Assembly (NCBI RefSeq): GCF_015207245.1
Contig: NZ_JADEXF010000116.1
Location: 1 to 7,911, forward strand
Origin: Nostoc cf. edaphicum LEGE 07299
GTDB lineage: Bacteria > Cyanobacteriota > Cyanobacteriia > Cyanobacteriales > Nostocaceae
Direction: 5' to 3'
DNA length: 7,911 nucleotides
In this document: positions 5,779 to 7,911 of the stretch, one piece after another
Position numbering within the stretch: the stretch's first letter is position 1
Layout: the number at the start of each line of letters is the position of its first letter
Position numbers and translations under genes: made by a program
The notes under the pieces: generated by a model
The model's input: only the letters and a program-made list of their open reading frames with translations
What the model was told of the DNA's origin: nothing
The model's database searches: none

Positions 5779-6570
5779 CTGCAATCCTCAGTCCCGTTAA
5801 ATACAGCAAAAGCCATACTCAGGCTAGAGCAAGTTAATCTGTTTACAAAGCTGAAAACCCAACTTCCTGGTAATCAGCAAGGATACCCCATATTGCAGGA
5901 TATTTCCTTAGAGGTATTCCAGAGCGAATGCATTGCCATTGTAGGCCCAGTAGGTGCTGGTAAAACTTCGTTATTACGCCTCATCAACCGCCTAATTGAA
6001 CCCACGAGTGGTAAGCTCTATCTAGAAAATCAAGAATATCGCCAAATTCCAGTCATCGAGCTACGGCAGATGCTTGTACTTGTATTGCAAGAGTCAAAGC
6101 TGTTGGGGATGACAGTTGGGCAAGCCTTGGCTTATCCTTTAGTTTTGCGTGGTTTACCCAAACAGACAATTCAGCAACGAGTCAATCACTGGACAGACCA
6201 ACTGCACATTCCCAATGAATGGTTAGAGCGAACAGAGGTGCAACTATCTGCGGGACAACGACAACTAGTAGCGATCGCTCGTGCCTTAGTCATCCAGCCT
6301 AAAATATTATTATTAGACGAGCCAACCTCTGCCCTCGATACTGGTACGGCTTCTCATCTAATACAAGTCTTAACCCAGTTGAGTCAAACTCATCAAACCA
6401 CGATTCTGATGGTAAATCACCAACTGGAACTAGCCCAAATGTTTTGCACTCGGTTATTACACCTACAACAAGCCCATTTATTCGCAAATCAAACAGCCTC
6501 AGAGATAGATTGGATTGAATTACGAAAAAGCTTGATTCAAGCAGCAGCTCAAGACGATTTTGGATTTTAA
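5779..6570 (+). CDS. ABC transporter ATP-binding protein, non-canonical start
   Basis: All ATPase motifs are present. Numbered from a CTG at 5779 (263 residues), they are Walker A GPVGAGKT at 56-63, Q-loop Gln104, signature LSAGQ at 156-160 (Ala in place of the usual second Gly), Walker B ILLLDE at 176-181 and H-loop His214. It would power a membrane transporter from the cytoplasmic face. The text LGMTVGQALAYPL recalls export- or metal-type ATPases such as FetA/YbbL, without certainty. The first ATG/GTG/TTG in frame is the TTG at 5893, but starting there removes the first beta-strand (AILRLEQVNLF) that such ATPases need. Upstream only CTG, ATT and ATA codons are available. CTG at 5779 has AGG eight bases before it; ATT at 5773 is an alternative. 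No permease gene is visible alongside. ATPase identity is firm; start and substrate are not. Confidence 0.85.
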   Translation: MQSSVPLNTAKAILRLEQVNLFTKLKTQLPGNQQGYPILQDISLEVFQSECIAIVGPVGAGKTSLLRLINRLIEPTSGKLYLENQEYRQIPVIELRQMLVLVLQESKLLGMTVGQALAYPLVLRGLPKQTIQQRVNHWTDQLHIPNEWLERTEVQLSAGQRQLVAIARALVIQPKILLLDEPTSALDTGTASHLIQVLTQLSQTHQTTILMVNHQLELAQMFCTRLLHLQQAHLFANQTASEIDWIELRKSLIQAAAQDDFGF

Positions 6571-6638
6571 ATTTTGGATGAGACAGGAATCAGGAATTGT
6601 TTTCTTACTCCCCCTCACCCTAATGCTCAATGCGCCAT

Positions 6639-7412
6639 TCACACTTGACTACTAGTAAGTGTTGAACGTTGATTATTAAATCTCTCTCTAGCTAACTTTG
6701 TTGTCTGTGACTGTGAAATATTGGTATTCAAAATTTCCATGTTAAAACGGTATCCAACATTGCGGATAGTTTGAATCAAATTGGGTTGCCGGGGATCGAG
6801 TTCAACCTTTTTCCGCAGCGATAAAACGTGAGTATCAATGGTACGAGGGTTATCGATAGCATCAGGCCAAGCACGACGCAGCAATTCCGATCTACTTAGA
6901 GGCACACCTCCAGCTTGTGCTAAAACGTACAGTAAACTGAATTCCTGGGGCGTTAAGTCAATAAACTCCCCTTGAAAGCGGACACGACGCTGAACTAAAT
7001 CGATTTGCAAAGTGCCATAATCCAAATAAGCTGGTGCAGTAGGTGTGCGCTTCCGCCGAATCAGTGCCTCTACCCGTGCCAAAAACTCTTGCATTCCAAA
7101 AGGTTTGCTCAGGTAATCATCTGCACCCGCCTTTAAACCTGCGACTATATCAGCTTCACTATTACGGGCAGATAGCATTAAAATTAGAGGTTGCTGCTGA
7201 CGATGCAACCAACGACAAAACTCAATGCCATCACCATCAGGCAAGTCTGCATCTAAAACTACCAGTGTTGGTTGATGGCTTAAAAATACTTCCCTTGCTT
7301 GATAAATACTGGCAGCTTGATGCACGCGGTATTCCAGTTGTTGCAAGTGCCAACCCAACAACGACCTCAAATGGGGATTCCCCTCAATGATTTCTATACA
7401 AACCGAACCCAC
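6639..7412 (-). CDS. nrrA: OmpR-family response regulator, probably NrrA
   Basis: The 257-residue protein has a receiver domain (about 4-120) and an OmpR/PhoB winged-helix DNA-binding domain (about 128-225, ending RNVGYRF), then a polar tail of some 30 residues. The receiver keeps the phospho-acceptor Asp54 (VVLDADLPDGDG), Ser81, Tyr100 and Lys103. However, the acidic pair that binds Mg2+ is Glu10-Gly11 instead of Asp-Asp, so phosphorylation may be altered. The GTG at 7412 is preceded by TAAGGGG (7429-7423) ten bases away, a fair ribosome site. The name NrrA rests on my memory of the Nostoc nitrogen-responsive regulator that promotes hetR expression and heterocyst development, and on the NtcA-type promoter found here. 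If that is wrong it remains an OmpR-family regulator. No histidine kinase gene is beside it. Confidence 0.72.
   Translation of the reverse strand: MGSVCIEIIEGNPHLRSLLGWHLQQLEYRVHQAASIYQAREVFLSHQPTLVVLDADLPDGDGIEFCRWLHRQQQPLILMLSARNSEADIVAGLKAGADDYLSKPFGMQEFLARVEALIRRKRTPTAPAYLDYGTLQIDLVQRRVRFQGEFIDLTPQEFSLLYVLAQAGGVPLSRSELLRRAWPDAIDNPRTIDTHVLSLRKKVELDPRQPNLIQTIRNVGYRFNMEILNTNISQSQTTKLARERFNNQRSTLTSSQV
6641..6662. other. Hairpin where the ABC and response-regulator genes converge
   Basis: ACACTT (6641-6646) pairs with AAGTGT (6657-6662), and ACT (6648-6650) with AGT (6654-6656), with one bulged G. It lies inside the last codons of the response regulator, 70 bases after the ABC gene stop. No T-run follows on either strand, so it is at most a weak or factor-dependent terminator. 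Confidence 0.3.
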
Positions 7413-7444
7413 GGCGGCAAGACCCCTTAGCGTCGATGACTTTC

Positions 7445-7486
7445 AAAGTAACAAGCCCATCTCTAAGGTTTTGTAGCCTTTGTTAC
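7445..7486 (-). promoter_or_regulatory. NtcA-activated promoter of the response regulator
   Basis: Read on the minus strand, GTAACAAAGGCTAC (7486-7473) is an exact GTA-N8-TAC site. It is followed after exactly 22 bases by TACTTT (7450-7445), a TAN3T -10. This is the textbook layout of promoters activated by NtcA, which binds as a dimer around -41.5 under nitrogen limitation. Transcription would begin near 7438, giving a leader of about 26 nt that includes the TAAGGGG ribosome site. A 9-bp inverted repeat, AAGTAACAA (7446-7454) with TTGTTACTT (7480-7488), joins the outer half of the NtcA site with the -10. Confidence 0.7.
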
Positions 7487-7488
7487 TT

Positions 7489-7911
7489 CAATTGCAATTA
7501 ACTTTACATTTCCTAATAAAATAAGTGGCTATATGTTTAATTTATGCCTTGCCAATAGGCGATTAGAAATATTATTAAGTTTTTATTAAATTTATCGAAA
7601 GTTTTGTTAGACTTATGAAAAGTTCTTTTAACTTAACATTTTGCTTTTAGATGGGTGTAATGTGGCAAATATCTATAACCCAACTAGCTAACAACAACAA
7701 CAGTTTTTCAACCTGATTAAACCTGATGGCAAAAGCGAATTTTTTCGCAAAAAAAAATTTAGTACTCCCATCCTGGAATATAACATCAATACAATTGGGC
7801 TGTGATTGTGAAAATCAAAAAAATAACTTAGCAGCTAACTAGAATCGATGTTTTCTGGAATAAGATTAAAGTAGCTTGTAGCTGCTATGAGGGTAATACC
7901 CAAAGTAGATG
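7489..7911. other. AT-rich intergenic region, no gene recognised
   Basis: About 420 bases upstream of the response-regulator promoter contain no open frame I can support. A short hairpin GCGAA-tttt-TTCGC (7735-7748) is flanked by A-tracts on both sides. On the minus strand it would be followed by four T, so it is a weak terminator candidate. A near-duplicate AACCTGAT occurs twice around 7719-7727. An ATG at 7887 opens eight codons before the window ends and cannot be judged. Confidence 0.5.

Noticed and set aside
7611..7645. Possible Pho box or direct repeats in the AT-rich stretch (CTTTTAAC, TTAACATT)
   Set aside because: The spacing and sequence do not fit a cyanobacterial Pho box, and AT-rich DNA gives such matches easily.
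7651..7716. 21-codon frame starting at an ATG upstream of the response regulator
   Set aside because: No ribosome site, low-complexity Asn run, no similarity I recognise.
7735..7748. GCGAA-tttt-TTCGC as an intrinsic terminator
   Set aside because: The stem is five base pairs, and there is no gene on either strand ending nearby.
7887..7911. Possible start of a gene (ATG followed by RVIPKVD) at the window end
   Set aside because: Only eight codons are visible and no Shine-Dalgarno site precedes them, so it cannot be told from chance.

Overview
The window looks like chromosomal DNA of a filamentous, heterocyst-type cyanobacterium close to Nostoc/Anabaena. Three things point there: six copies of the HIP1 octamer GCGATCGC (starting at 995, 1295, 4314, 4840, 5731, 6271); heptamer and octamer short tandem repeats of the kind known from Nostoc genomes; and cyanobacterial families (a DICT-domain protein, DUF1830, a pentapeptide-repeat protein, and an NrrA-like response regulator behind an NtcA-type promoter). 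I see no rRNA, tRNA, CRISPR array, transposase or phage gene.

Layout. Positions 1-3525 hold three minus-strand genes. In transcription order they are a radical SAM protein with a B12-binding-like N-terminal fold (3525-1900), a DICT sensor joined to a degenerate HD-GYP-like domain (1806-409), and a pentapeptide-repeat protein (412 to beyond the window edge) whose ATG overlaps the DICT stop. Positions 3526-4081 are a 556-base divergent intergenic region with several inverted repeats and a candidate NtcA promoter. Positions 4082-6570 hold four plus-strand genes: a DUF1830 protein with a clear terminator, a four-helix membrane protein (DUF4079-like), a three-helix membrane protein with a possible PH-like domain, and an ABC ATPase with no conventional start codon. 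Tandem heptamer and octamer arrays fill the gap between the first two. Positions 6639-7412 are a minus-strand OmpR-type response regulator, probably nrrA, convergent with the ABC gene. Positions 7413-7911 hold its promoter and then about 400 bases with no recognised gene.

How the parts may work together. The best-supported regulatory signal is nitrogen control. A GTA-N8-TAC site sits exactly 22 nt upstream of a TAN3T -10 box in front of the response regulator. A second such arrangement precedes the DUF1830 gene, also with 22 nt. A third, weaker one precedes the 188-residue membrane protein, with 23 nt. This layout is typical of promoters activated by NtcA, the global nitrogen regulator of cyanobacteria. 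The minus-strand trio may be an environmental or light-signalling unit, but its function is inferred from domains only. The ABC ATPase has no recognisable permease beside it; the nearby small membrane proteins are the only candidate partners visible.
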